DNA of 64,000 nucleotides from CAYVFC01 sp964450715 (GTDB lineage: Bacteria; Myxococcota_A; Polyangia; Polyangiales; JAFGIB01). Location of the stretch: positions 32,281 to 96,280 of the forward strand of contig CAYVFC010000010.1 of NCBI GenBank assembly GCA_964450715.1, given 5' to 3'. The notes beneath the pieces were generated by a model. It saw only the letters and a program-made list of their open reading frames with translations. It did not search any database and was not told where the DNA came from. The position numbers and the translations under genes are program-made. Shown piece by piece: positions 56,401 to 64,000 of the stretch. Position 1 is the first letter of the stretch, and each line of letters opens with the position of its first letter.

Positions 56401-57599
56401 CGCCCGAAGCGCGGGCCTACGCGGCTCTGGGGCTGGGCCTAGCGCGCGATTCCGCTTCGTTGTTGAGGATTCAGCGCCTGGTTCGAGAAGACCCCGATCG
56501 GAACGTACGGCTGCACGCGCTGCTCGGTCTGGGATACCTCGGAGAGGTTGCCTCGGTGCCGCTCGTTATCGAAGCTCTACACGGAGGACGGAAACAAATC
56601 GCGGCGGCGGCGGCGATCGCACTGGCGGAGATCGGTGACCGGACCGGCCTGGAGGCGCTCGCCGAGGCGCTGTTCTCGCCAGACCGGGAGACGAGCCGGG
56701 CGGCCGCCGTGGGGCTGGGCCTGGCAGCCGATCCCGGTCGAAACCGCGATTTGCAGGAACGCCCGCTGCCCCCACCGGGTGACTTCCCCGGCCTCGGACG
56801 GACGCTGGCGGCTCTGGCGCCTCCGTCGGATGCGGAAGCGATCACCGGCAAGCCGATCGACCGGTTCGCCGACCTCATCGCACGCGCCGGCAGCTCCGCG
56901 CTGCAGGGTCCCCCGGAGTCGATCCGGGCGGCGCTCAGGGTGCTTTCGCTCGCCGGCCGCGGGCGGCGCGGCCAGCACGAGGCACGACAAGTCGAGCGAG
57001 ATGACCCGTCGCTAGTCGCCCGCCTGCTGCCGGAGCTGCTGGACGCCAGCCGCCATCCCGACGCCGCGATCCGGGCCGCGGTCCTCTCGCTTCTCGCCAC
57101 GATCGAGGACGAGCGCACCCTACCGGTGTTCCTCGCCGGCCTGCACGACGGCGAGGAACAGGTCCTGCGAACCGCTCTCGACCTGCTCCGTACCGCTCCG
57201 GCGGACGAGGCGAGGCGCGAGGCGCTGAGCGGCGAGGTCTCGGCGCTCGCCGCTCGCCACCGGAGCTGGTCGATACGCGCGCGCGCGGTCGAGGTCCTGG
57301 GACGCCTGGGCGGGCAGGACTCCGAAAGGGCGGTCGTCGCCGCGCTCGGCGATGGCTACGCGTACGTACGAAGCGCAGCGGCCGGGGCCCTGGGCTCGAT
57401 CGGCAGCCCGGCGGCGGTCCAGGCGCTGGCCAGCAGCTTGACGGAGGACCAGGAGGGCCGGGTCAGAGCGGCGGCCGCCGAAGCGCTCGCGAAGATCGGT
57501 TCTATAGAGGCGGCCGCCGCGCTCGAACGGGCTGCAGCCGACCCGCATCCGGCCGTCCGGGAGGCGTTGCGCCGCGTCCGATCCTCCCCTGCTAATTGA
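53403..57599 (+). CDS. Large secreted TPR plus HEAT repeat protein
   Basis: 1398 residues with an N-terminal signal peptide (LTVLTFVISLALASPTLAQ, cleavage near AQ-DD). TPR-like helix pairs fill residues about 50-780 (GPEARAAYRRAAELRPLAPEP, DNAEAQKHLGDLHRARQDMRAAIAGYRRAI). HEAT/PBS-lyase repeats follow from about 860 to the end (GDGYAYVRSAAAGALGSIGSPAAVQAL). Likely a periplasmic or envelope scaffold. The ATG at 53403 begins the signal; the open frame extends upstream into the inverted repeat. It precedes two FHA/zinc-ribbon genes. Confidence 0.85.
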   Translation: MRPLTVLTFVISLALASPTLAQDDWSLTRPRPTSKKRPANRSARARTTVGPAGDAAVDRREILIGRYTESLLADPFQTSSFQRLLDLYRERDGTIEALPRLLKQRMQQQGESYAQQALLGHAYRALDRGPEARAAYRRAAELRPLAPEPLVCLARIEIQSSNPTAALALLDQALERSRHSRQRRELVQQLGLLALDAGDLQAAARFHGELARLSGGGVQAATAYARALSERGHHAAAAEQYRAVLNEARGDPRTVAPILLDLGLAELEAGQVDGAVETLSLARKRARPDSGILWEIEEALLRACRSSGRLEQLAQSLKRGGKRSIPGSFRLLGRALDELGEIEGAADAYRRALRRRPRELETRERLIRLLSRDGDLEGALREHREMVRIAPREPRYLVRLAKLLSDTGQRAQALQLLARAGRRFARDPRIQEALYQLYTRWEEHELALRQLEALSRIEPEQTAHLVILGEQLMTLGRREAALAAWRRIPRAAQERARGHATLGGLFLDHGLELEALAEFREAVRLRGDDIAFVRGLGEVLERLNLTEEAVAQWRRVLELAGTDRNVRRQARRRLVSIWARSGRLQRQLAEFEARFVRYARADRNAGAPSGGKAADPVGGRTRAHPAQNDELRAVLQAGRFMAEAYLYLAGRRPGSSSGYRRQAESALQRVVALDPTDVESLLGLERLRTARGDEKGALEILHLLARADPANARNYFSRMAQSALTLYRDDEAERYAERAVQLDRDNAEAQKHLGDLHRARQDMRAAIAGYRRAIELDPRAFPTYLKLAEVHLSLGESEPADRLLLEVIRSCPDDDLVARAARSSLQIRLGEGSAEQLESVLLAATLTTPQRPVLRRLLVEVYGALVDGLQRRMQAGGSEANEAKQELGAVARRALRPLLDALWDREPEQRSGAIRLLGELSNPNAAGPLLAFAERDGEVGTRRRALIAAGRSADERHVSRFAALARGEEGLLAGAAAWALCRLGGPEARQTMRELLRSQTPEARAYAALGLGLARDSASLLRIQRLVREDPDRNVRLHALLGLGYLGEVASVPLVIEALHGGRKQIAAAAAIALAEIGDRTGLEALAEALFSPDRETSRAAAVGLGLAADPGRNRDLQERPLPPPGDFPGLGRTLAALAPPSDAEAITGKPIDRFADLIARAGSSALQGPPESIRAALRVLSLAGRGRRGQHEARQVERDDPSLVARLLPELLDASRHPDAAIRAAVLSLLATIEDERTLPVFLAGLHDGEEQVLRTALDLLRTAPADEARREALSGEVSALAARHRSWSIRARAVEVLGRLGGQDSERAVVAALGDGYAYVRSAAAGALGSIGSPAAVQALASSLTEDQEGRVRAAAAEALAKIGSIEAAAALERAAADPHPAVREALRRVRSSPAN

Positions 57600-57650
57600 C
57601 TGTAGCCCCTCCCATACTCTACGATACCCGGGCTAGGGTGGTGTGCTCGT

Positions 57651-58676
57651 ATGAACTTCGAGATCGGGATCGCGTGTGGCGAGTGCGACACGTACAGCCC
57701 GATGGGTACGGCGGAGTGCCCGGAATGCGGACATAACCTCTCCCTCGAATCCTTTGGCGAGTCCGGATCGCAGCCTCGCCCCATCCCGGTCGGCGAGAAG
57801 GAAGAGGCGGAAACAGCAGCAAGCCCGCAAGCACCTCAAGCGCAAGTCGGCCCGGCCGACCTAACGAAGCTGTCCGAGGAAGAACTGATGGAAATAGCCA
57901 GAAACTACGTATGCAGAGACTGTTCGGTCGCGGTTCCTTCCGGCCACAAGTTCTGTGGCACCTGCGGTGCTGCCGTCCCTCCCGAGATCGTGGAGATGCA
58001 GATCAATTACTTCGGCACTCTGCAGACCCCGGGGCGGGCGCGTCTCATCCTCATCCGCGGCGACTCGGACGTCGACGGATTGAGCTATCTCTTGCAGGGC
58101 ACCGAGCACGTGGCCGGGCGTGATCAGGGGCAGATCCTCTTTCCCGACGACGCCTGGATGAACCCGCGGCACGCCAATTTCGTCTACGAGAACGACGCCC
58201 TGATGGTTCGCGACGAGAGCAGCGTCAACGGGGTGTTCATGCGGGTCAGAGAGCCGGTCCAGCTCGATATCGGCGAACAGTTCCTGTGCGGCGAGCAGCT
58301 ACTGACGCTCGCCGGCCCTCCGGAGCCGGACGCGGGTCCGGAACCGGATCAGACCTACTTTTACGCGACGCCGAACCGCGGCGCCCCTTTCTTACTGGTA
58401 CAGGTTCTGGTGGGCGGGGTCCCGGGAAGCGTCTTCGCGGCCCGCGGCAACACCATGGACATCGGGCGTGAAGATTGCGACGTGAGCTACCCCGCCGATC
58501 TATTCATCTCCGGTAAGCACGCCCGGGTGGAGATGGGTAACGACGGACGATTCACCCTGGTCGATCTAGGCTCCAAGAACGGAACCTACGTTCGTATCAA
58601 GCAACCCAGACCGCTTCAGCACGGAGACTACCTCTTTCTCGGCCGCCAACTGCTGCGCGTCGAAATGACTACCTAG
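57651..58676 (+). CDS. Twin zinc-ribbon, twin FHA-like protein (first of a pair)
   Basis: 341 residues. Zinc ribbons at C9/C12/C23/C26 and C88/C91/C102/C105 flank a Pro/Glu linker. Two FHA-like domains follow: about 145-225 (AGRDQGQI, NPRHANFV, SSVNGVFMRV) and 255-340 (IGREDCDV, SGKHARVE, SKNGTYVRI). Such proteins likely recruit phosphothreonine partners. 51 bp after the TPR-HEAT gene; followed at 65 bp by a paralogue of the same design. Confidence 0.85.
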   Translation: MNFEIGIACGECDTYSPMGTAECPECGHNLSLESFGESGSQPRPIPVGEKEEAETAASPQAPQAQVGPADLTKLSEEELMEIARNYVCRDCSVAVPSGHKFCGTCGAAVPPEIVEMQINYFGTLQTPGRARLILIRGDSDVDGLSYLLQGTEHVAGRDQGQILFPDDAWMNPRHANFVYENDALMVRDESSVNGVFMRVREPVQLDIGEQFLCGEQLLTLAGPPEPDAGPEPDQTYFYATPNRGAPFLLVQVLVGGVPGSVFAARGNTMDIGREDCDVSYPADLFISGKHARVEMGNDGRFTLVDLGSKNGTYVRIKQPRPLQHGDYLFLGRQLLRVEMTT

Positions 58677-58741
58677 AGACCGTTTGTCGCGAACGGCTCC
58701 ATTCATTTTCAGCGATTCGCTACGAGATATAGGAGGATACG

Positions 58742-59854
58742 GTGATCATATGTCCCAGGTGCAGCAAGGAAAACCAGGACCACTACAAGTTTTGCCTTGG
58801 CTGTGGCTCTGAGTTGCCCAGGGATGCCGTTCAGGCCAAGAAGGACTTCTCCACTCAGACGCCCCCGGGAGGAGTACCGCCGCTGTCGCCGCAAGACGTT
58901 CAGCAGGCCGCGGCCGAGCAGGCGGGAGCCCAGCCCGGTCCGCTATCCGCGGAAAAACCGCTGGAGCTGGCCAGAACTCAGGTACAGGGAGCATCGGCTC
59001 CAGAGCCCGAACCCGCTCCGGCACCGGCGGCCGGGCCCGCACCGGCGGCCGGGCCCGCTCCCGCGGAGACAGCTCCGGCCACCATCGCCTGCCCGAGCTG
59101 CGGTAATCCCGTCCCGCCCAGCTTCAAGTTCTGTGGAACCTGTGGATACGCTTTGCGCGCAGCCGCGGCCGAGCAGGCGCCGGCCGCAGCTCCGGCGCCG
59201 CAACCGGCGGCAGCTCCGGCGGAGGGTACGAAGGGGCAGCTCATACTGATCAACCCGGACGGCTCGCCGGGGGAGTCGTTCCCGCTCAGGGCCAGCGCAA
59301 CCCAGGTCGGCAGGAACGCCAAGGGACCTTTCGCCTCCGATCTGTACCTGTCGCCGGTTCACGCGACATTCACCTTCGACGGCGACAAGCTTGTCGTGTC
59401 CGACGAGGGCAGCCTCAACGGCGTCTATGTAAAGCTGGACAAGAACAACCCGGTTGTGCTCGAGGACGGATCGGTCTTCCGTATCGGCCAGGAGATCCTG
59501 CGATTCGAGAAGATCCGACCGCCGGAAACGGTAGACGGCGTGGAGCGGATGGGCAGCCCCAATCCGGGCTTTCTGGGCCGTATCTGCACGGTGACCGGAC
59601 GACATAGCATCGGTGAGGCCTTCGCCGTCCCTCCGGACGGCATGTACATGGGCCGCGAGCGCGGCGACGTCACCTTCCCCGAAGACGGCTACGTGTCGGG
59701 CCTTCACTGCCGCATACACGAAGACGGGGGACAGATCGTGCTGACCGACGTGGGGAGCTCGAACGGAACCTTCCTGCGCCTGCGGGAGAGGCGCGAGCTA
59801 CCGAACGGCGAGCTGGTCCTGATGGGGCAGCAGCTGTTCTGTGTCAAATACTGA
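58742..59854 (+). CDS. Twin zinc-ribbon, twin FHA-like protein (second of a pair)
   Basis: 370 residues, same layout as its neighbour: ribbons C4/C7/C18/C21 and C117/C120/C131/C134 separated by a long Ala/Pro-rich linker with a repeated PAPAAG unit. Two FHA-like domains follow (QVGRNAKGP, SPVHATF, SLNGVYVKL; then MGRERGDVTF, SGLHCRI, SSNGTFLRL). The start is GTG at 58742 after a strong AGGAGG. Evidently a tandem duplication that has diverged. Role unknown, kinase signalling inferred. Confidence 0.85.
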   Translation: MIICPRCSKENQDHYKFCLGCGSELPRDAVQAKKDFSTQTPPGGVPPLSPQDVQQAAAEQAGAQPGPLSAEKPLELARTQVQGASAPEPEPAPAPAAGPAPAAGPAPAETAPATIACPSCGNPVPPSFKFCGTCGYALRAAAAEQAPAAAPAPQPAAAPAEGTKGQLILINPDGSPGESFPLRASATQVGRNAKGPFASDLYLSPVHATFTFDGDKLVVSDEGSLNGVYVKLDKNNPVVLEDGSVFRIGQEILRFEKIRPPETVDGVERMGSPNPGFLGRICTVTGRHSIGEAFAVPPDGMYMGRERGDVTFPEDGYVSGLHCRIHEDGGQIVLTDVGSSNGTFLRLRERRELPNGELVLMGQQLFCVKY

Positions 59855-59924
59855 TCGTCGGCTCTCGAGCGACACTGGAAGACGGGCGGTACGGATGGGC
59901 GTCGGTGCGTGCTCCGGCGCGCGT

Positions 59925-60134
59925 TCAGGAGGAGGCCGCTTCGTCGAGGTCTTCCTCATCGTCCGGTATCTCGTTCACCGAGGGAAGGCGCCGAATATCG
60001 GCGAGTCCGATCTTGACGCATCGCTGGACGATCCAGGAAAGGGAACGATCCAAGCGGGCGGCTTCTCTCTGGATCTCCTGAAGCATGGTCTCGGGGAAAT
60101 ATAGGCTCTGCTTGCGCTTGTCTGTCGCCGACAT
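59925..60134 (-). CDS. Small ribbon-helix-helix-like protein (TIGR04563-type)
   Basis: 69 residues: MSATDKRKQSLYFPETMLQE followed by IQREAARLDRSLSWIVQRCVKIGL, then an acidic tail. The beta-strand QSLYF and two helices fit an RHH (CopG-like) DNA-binding fold, and the sequence resembles a small family I recall from myxobacteria. Start at 60134 gives AGGAG at nine bases; an ATG six codons upstream is possible. Divergent from the S41 protease, which it may regulate. Confidence 0.7.
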   Translation of the reverse strand: MSATDKRKQSLYFPETMLQEIQREAARLDRSLSWIVQRCVKIGLADIRRLPSVNEIPDDEEDLDEAASS

Positions 60135-60275
60135 ACTCCCGGTCTCCTTCATGACGCTCCTGTATACTCCGTTACCATCGGTGTACCGACCCAGGCTCCA
60201 CGGTATTCTATTATGCTACATGGTTGGAACGGCCCGTGTCAACGCGCTCGGTCGTTGCCGAAGCAAGAGGACCGC

Positions 60276-61604
60276 ATGAAAAGACCCCTCGAGAAACTGG
60301 TTTTCACCCTGGTCGTCTGTGGAGCGGCTTTGTTTGCCGCGGACACGGACGCGGGTGCCGAGCCTCAGTCCGCCAGCCCCTTCCACAACCTGGGTATCTT
60401 CGCCCGAGCGCTGGTACACGTGGAGTCGAGCTACGTGGAGGAGATCGACCAGGACGCCCTCATCTACGGAGCGATCCGAGGCATGCTCGGCGCCCTGGAT
60501 CCCCACTCGACCTTCATGGATCCCGAGGAATTCCGGGTTCTGTCCAGCGACACCGAGGGCCGTTACGGGGGCATCGGGGTGGAAATCGACGTCAAGGATG
60601 GATGGTTGACGGTGCTCAACGCCTTCAGAGGCGGGCCGGCGGGCCGCGCCGGGATCCGACCGGGAGACCGCTTCCTCACCATAGACGGCACCCCGGCGCG
60701 CGACCTCGGTATCAACGCCGCCATCCGGCTGATGCGAGGAGAGCCGGGCACCCGAGTACGGATCGCTCTGAGGCGCGAATCCGAACCGGATGCGGTTCGC
60801 CTGACGCTGACGCGCGAGGTCATACGGATAGAGGCGGTCGAGACCCGGGTGTTGCCCGATCGCACGGTCTACCTGCAGGTAAGGACCTTCAACGAGACCA
60901 CGGTTCCCGACTTCCGCCGCGCCCTGGACCAGGCCGCGGATCGGACCGCGACCGCCGGCGGCATTCGCGGCCTGTTGATGGACCTGAGAAACAACGCCGG
61001 TGGGTTGCTCGATTCGGCGGTACTGCTGGTGGACGAGTTCGTCGAATCCGGCCCCATCGTTTCCATCCACGGACGCGGAAACCGGAAGCTCAGGCAGATC
61101 AATGCCACGGCGGGCGGCACGCGACCGGCGTGGCCCATGGTGATACTCGTCAACGGCTATACGGCCAGCGCGGCCGAGATCGCCGCCGGAGCGCTGAGCG
61201 AGCACAAGCGCGCGGTGGTGATCGGCACGCGCACCTTCGGTAAGGGCAGCGTGCAGAACATCATCGTGCTGCCCGACGGGAGCGCCCTCAAGCTCACCAC
61301 CGCCCGCTACTACACGCCGAACGGGCGCTCGATACAGGCGCAGGGTATAGAGCCGGCCGTGACGGTGCGGCAGTTACCCGACGATTCGATCGGACCGGCC
61401 GCTGACGAGAGGCGAAAGGTTGGCGAAGCGAGCCTGGCCGGTCATCTAGAGGCGGACGAGAAGCGGGAATCGCGGCCGGACCGGTCGGTTGGACGCGGTT
61501 ACCGGCTGGAGATACCGGACGCGGCCGCGATCGATGCGTTTCCCGACGACTACCAGGCCCGCGTCGGCCTGCAGATCCTACGGGCGCTGATCGAAAAGCA
61601 GTAG
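60276..61604 (+). CDS. S41 family C-terminal processing protease
   Basis: 442 residues, secreted (hydrophobic N-terminus LVFTLVVCGAALFAAD). The N-terminal helix region with LDPHSTFMDPEEF is followed by a PDZ domain (GIGVEIDVKDGWLTV, GIRPGDRFLTIDG). The protease domain has Ser in NGYTASAAEI and Lys in FGKGSVQ as the catalytic dyad, and the substrate strand LKLTTARYYTPNGRSI. CtpA/Prc-like; cleaves envelope proteins from the C-terminus. ATG at 60276 chosen as the start of the signal. Confidence 0.92.
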   Translation: MKRPLEKLVFTLVVCGAALFAADTDAGAEPQSASPFHNLGIFARALVHVESSYVEEIDQDALIYGAIRGMLGALDPHSTFMDPEEFRVLSSDTEGRYGGIGVEIDVKDGWLTVLNAFRGGPAGRAGIRPGDRFLTIDGTPARDLGINAAIRLMRGEPGTRVRIALRRESEPDAVRLTLTREVIRIEAVETRVLPDRTVYLQVRTFNETTVPDFRRALDQAADRTATAGGIRGLLMDLRNNAGGLLDSAVLLVDEFVESGPIVSIHGRGNRKLRQINATAGGTRPAWPMVILVNGYTASAAEIAAGALSEHKRAVVIGTRTFGKGSVQNIIVLPDGSALKLTTARYYTPNGRSIQAQGIEPAVTVRQLPDDSIGPAADERRKVGEASLAGHLEADEKRESRPDRSVGRGYRLEIPDAAAIDAFPDDYQARVGLQILRALIEKQ

Positions 61605-61671
61605 GGGCGGGCCTCGCGCCCAATCGGGAGGGGGCAAGCACCTCCCCTACCGCGCCCACCCGGCGATTCCC

Positions 61672-62769
61672 CTATGGCTCCGGCTCGGCCTCGACCGGCC
61701 GGCGCGCCTCGTCGTGCTTGATGGAGTAGCGCACCAGCGCTCTCAGGATCTCGTTTCGCTCCAGGTCGCCCACTAAACGCTTGAGATCCTCGTAGAGCGA
61801 CGGGTCCTGCAATAGATTGCCCACGGTCCCGCGCCCGGCCCTGACCTGGGCGGTAACCGCCCTCAAGTCCTCGCTGACCGCCGTGAGGTTGGTCAACAGG
61901 TCGCCGCCCTCGTCGGTGTAGACGAGGCGGTGAACGGTGCCGTCCCCGGTCCGGACGTCCTTCAACAGGTCGGCCAGCTCACCGGTCGCCGCGGCCAGGT
62001 TCTCGAGCACCAACGTACCCTTCTGACCGTACAGCAGCTCGTGCAAGGTCCCGTCCCCGCTGCGGGCCTGCCGGGTGAGCGCGCTGATGTCGTCCGACAC
62101 CGCCACCAGCCGCTCGCTGGCCTGCTGCAGATTGGCGATCGATTCGGAGAGCGCGGCGGCCATCTTCTTGTCGGTGACCAGCCGCCAGACCGGCCCCCTT
62201 CCCTCGGCCACCGTCTGGAGAATCCGCGACAGATCGCTCGCCGAACGACGCAGATCGGACCCGAACTCCGGATCGCCGAGCGCGGCGGTGCCGGTGGAGA
62301 TGTTGTCGGCGGTATCCTCCGCCGCCCGCAGCACCCGTCCGGCCTGCTCGACATAGTCCGACAACGCGGTCGATTCGGCGGCGGGCACGCGTCCGCCGGC
62401 CGCGATGGGCTTGCCCGTGCCCACGCTGATCTCCAGCAGCCGGTCGCCCAGCATTCCCTTCTGGCCGGTCGAGGCCACGCTACCTTCCCGGATGTGCACC
62501 GCCGCGTCGTCGCGAACGGAAAACACCACGCGGATCTTCCCGCCCTCACCCAAATCTACCCCGGAGACCGAGCCCACGTTTACGCCATTTATCTGAACCG
62601 GGCTACCCGATCGCAATCCCCCCACCTCGTTGAACAGCGAGTGAAAGGAGGTCTTCGACGCGAACAGGTTCTGCTGTTCACCGATGGTGAAGACGATGAC
62701 GGTACCGATGATGAGCGCCACGAAAACGAAGACGCCTACCCTGATCTCCACGCCTCGATTTGATTGCAT
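61672..62769 (-). CDS. mlaD: MlaD/MCE family lipid-transport substrate-binding protein
   Basis: 365 residues. N-terminal anchor helix (VGVFVFVALIIGTVIVFTI) and the MCE domain (FHSLFNEVGGLRSGSPVQINGVNVGSV, then GDRLLEISVGTGKPI). After it a long helical C-terminal region (about 120-340) is longer than in E. coli MlaD, nearer the PqiB/LetB or plant-TGD type. Moves phospholipids across the periplasm. 42 bp after the ATPase gene. Confidence 0.88.
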   Translation of the reverse strand: MQSNRGVEIRVGVFVFVALIIGTVIVFTIGEQQNLFASKTSFHSLFNEVGGLRSGSPVQINGVNVGSVSGVDLGEGGKIRVVFSVRDDAAVHIREGSVASTGQKGMLGDRLLEISVGTGKPIAAGGRVPAAESTALSDYVEQAGRVLRAAEDTADNISTGTAALGDPEFGSDLRRSASDLSRILQTVAEGRGPVWRLVTDKKMAAALSESIANLQQASERLVAVSDDISALTRQARSGDGTLHELLYGQKGTLVLENLAAATGELADLLKDVRTGDGTVHRLVYTDEGGDLLTNLTAVSEDLRAVTAQVRAGRGTVGNLLQDPSLYEDLKRLVGDLERNEILRALVRYSIKHDEARRPVEAEPEP

Positions 62770-62811
62770 CTGACCAACCCGTCCCTTTTATTGATCGATC
62801 TGGTGCTATCG

Positions 62812-63585
62812 CTATCCCACCACCCGCAACAGCGTTTCCGTGTCCTCGTCATGCGGCGCATTGCCCTCGATGAAGTCCCGTACGCGCGGGTCCTCCGCGC
62901 TCCGGATCTGCTCCGGGGTTCCGGTATAGATCACCCTTCCGTCCGCGATCATGGCCAGCCGGTCGCTTACCGTGTAGGCGCTCTGCAGGTCGTGCGTGAC
63001 CACCACCGAGGTGACGCAGAGCGTCTTCTTCAGGTGCAGGATCAACCGGTTGATGCGGGTCGTGTTGATGGGATCGAGCCCGGTCGTAGGCTCGTCGTAG
63101 AGCAGCACCTCGGGCCGGACCGTGATGGCGCGCGCCAGCGCAACCCGCTTCTTCATGCCTCCCGAAAGATCCGAGGGCCACATCTCTTCGATCCCGCTGA
63201 GCCCCACGTACCCCAGCGACTCGGCCACGCGCTGGTCGATCTCCTCCTCGCTTGGCTGCAGGTGCTCGCGCAATCCGTAGGCCAGGTTCTCCCGCACGTT
63301 GAGCGAATCGAACAGGGCCGCTCCCTGAAACAGCATGCCGATCCGCTGCCGGATCCGGACCAGTTGGGTCTCCGAGTGCTCGGTGATGTTCTCGCCGTCC
63401 ACGCTGATGGTTCCGCCGTCGCACTTGAGCAATCCGATCAGCAGCTTCAGCAACACGCTCTTTCCGGTACCCGAGCCGCCGATGATGGTCAGCGACTCGC
63501 CGCGGTTGATATCCAGGGTGAGGTCCTCGTAGACCACCTTGGGGCCGAATGCCTTGCGAACGTTCCGGAACTCGATGAGCGCCAC
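62812..63585 (-). CDS. mlaF: ABC transporter ATP-binding protein, MlaF-like
   Basis: 257 residues. Walker A GGSGTGKS (36-43), signature LSGGMKKRVALARA, Walker B VLLYDEPTTGLDP, switch His TVVVTHD-like VVVTHDLQS. The MKKRVALARA signature is typical of MlaF. GTG start at 63585. Followed by mlaD, but no mlaE permease is adjacent; a tail-anchored protein lies upstream instead. Confidence 0.9.
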   Translation of the reverse strand: MALIEFRNVRKAFGPKVVYEDLTLDINRGESLTIIGGSGTGKSVLLKLLIGLLKCDGGTISVDGENITEHSETQLVRIRQRIGMLFQGAALFDSLNVRENLAYGLREHLQPSEEEIDQRVAESLGYVGLSGIEEMWPSDLSGGMKKRVALARAITVRPEVLLYDEPTTGLDPINTTRINRLILHLKKTLCVTSVVVTHDLQSAYTVSDRLAMIADGRVIYTGTPEQIRSAEDPRVRDFIEGNAPHDEDTETLLRVVG

Positions 63586-63602
63586 GGAAGGCGATCTTAC
63601 GT

Positions 63603-64000
63603 TCAGAAGAGCAGGCGGGCCAGCAGGTACAGCACGAATAGGATACCGACCCCTCCCGCGCCCAGTATGATCTTGCCCTTGGGCTCTTGCAGTAGCTTTC
63701 CCAGCCCACCGGGGAAGCCGGGGAGCCCTTGAATCGGCGGCTGATCCGCGCTCGGGCGCAGTTGGGGCGCTCGCTCCGCGGCTTGCTCGAACAGCCCGGC
63801 GGCCGGGGCGGGCGCAACGGGCTCGGACGGCTCCGCGGGAGCGGGCGCCTCGGCCTCGGGTGCGGCCGGTGTGGCCGCTTTCGCGGCGGCCACGGCCGCG
63901 GCCATATCGGCCGGAGAGGCCATTCCCAGCATGGTCCCTTTGGGCGAGATCTTAGGCGCAGCGGGCTCGGACGGCTCCGCTGGAGGCGCCGGCTCGGCGG
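63603..64000 (-). CDS. Pro/Ala-rich tail-anchored protein (5' end missing)
   Basis: The frame is open to the right edge. About 130 residues are visible, rich in Ala, Pro and Glu, with the short motif KGTMLGMA that recurs in myxobacterial kinase- and FHA-linked proteins as I recall them. A C-terminal helix (IILGAGGVGILFVLYLLARLLF) makes it a tail-anchored membrane protein. It ends 17 bp before mlaF and is probably co-transcribed with it. Function unknown. Confidence 0.6.
   Translation of the reverse strand, partial: AEPAPPAEPSEPAAPKISPKGTMLGMASPADMAAAVAAAKAATPAAPEAEAPAPAEPSEPVAPAPAAGLFEQAAERAPQLRPSADQPPIQGLPGFPGGLGKLLQEPKGKIILGAGGVGILFVLYLLARLLF

Overview
The window is a high-GC chromosomal segment packed with housekeeping and signalling genes. 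Gene content suggests a Myxococcota / former Deltaproteobacteria type bacterium, possibly an uncultured lineage: a CdnL regulator, a Pkn2-type Ser/Thr kinase, FHA proteins with zinc ribbons, PilZ proteins, a Roadblock protein, an IgGFc-binding-like lipoprotein and many TPR/HEAT repeat proteins. This placement is inferred from gene families only; no rRNA gene is present.

Layout. 1-2.9 kb: the end of a chemotaxis operon (cheR, cheB, cheY) with trpF attached. 3-10.4 kb: a GT22-type membrane glycosyltransferase, a zinc alcohol dehydrogenase, a metallo-beta-lactamase-fold hydrolase and a three-gene envelope redox operon (VKOR-DsbA fusion, OmpA-like protein, TlpA-like lipoprotein). 10.6-13.7 kb: a reverse-strand operon amrS-trpB-trpA with overlapping junctions. 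13.8-22.9 kb: a GH12-like lipoprotein, efpL (yeiP), a membrane-anchored PilZ protein, a DciA-like protein, an M23 peptidase, a coiled-coil membrane protein, an MFS exporter and a 26-residue LRV-type repeat protein. 22.9-34.4 kb: an MMPL transporter, a thioesterase, an IgGFc-binding-like lipoprotein, gpmI, argS and a large TPR protein. 34.6-42.3 kb: a Roadblock protein, a tRNA-Leu with anticodon AAG, the kinase, an SCP-2 protein, pgeF, folC, hemH and hemE. 42.3-47.2 kb: a structured leader and rpsB-tsf-pyrH-frr, then an FHA-DUF4388 protein. 47.3-51.7 kb (reverse strand): rng-PilZ, cdnL and ompA-like/ppx. 52.2 kb: a 25-residue Lys/Ala microprotein with its own promoter, Shine-Dalgarno and terminator. 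52.5-64 kb: a DUF72 protein, a 1398-residue TPR-HEAT protein, a tandem pair of zinc-ribbon/FHA proteins, a small RHH-like protein, an S41 protease and mlaF-mlaD.

The non-coding space is unusually rich in repeats. A roughly 163-bp palindromic, TA-flanked MITE-like element is present in four copies. Three intergenic palindromes carry GGGGAC-type arms (REP/RAYT-like). There is a 57-bp tandem repeat, a perfect 21-bp inverted repeat, and a thrice-repeated motif in the rpsB leader that could form mutually exclusive hairpins. No transposase, CRISPR array, prophage or rRNA gene was seen. The most striking items are the palindromic MITE family, the Lys/Ala microprotein, the rpsB leader and the tRNA-Leu(AAG).
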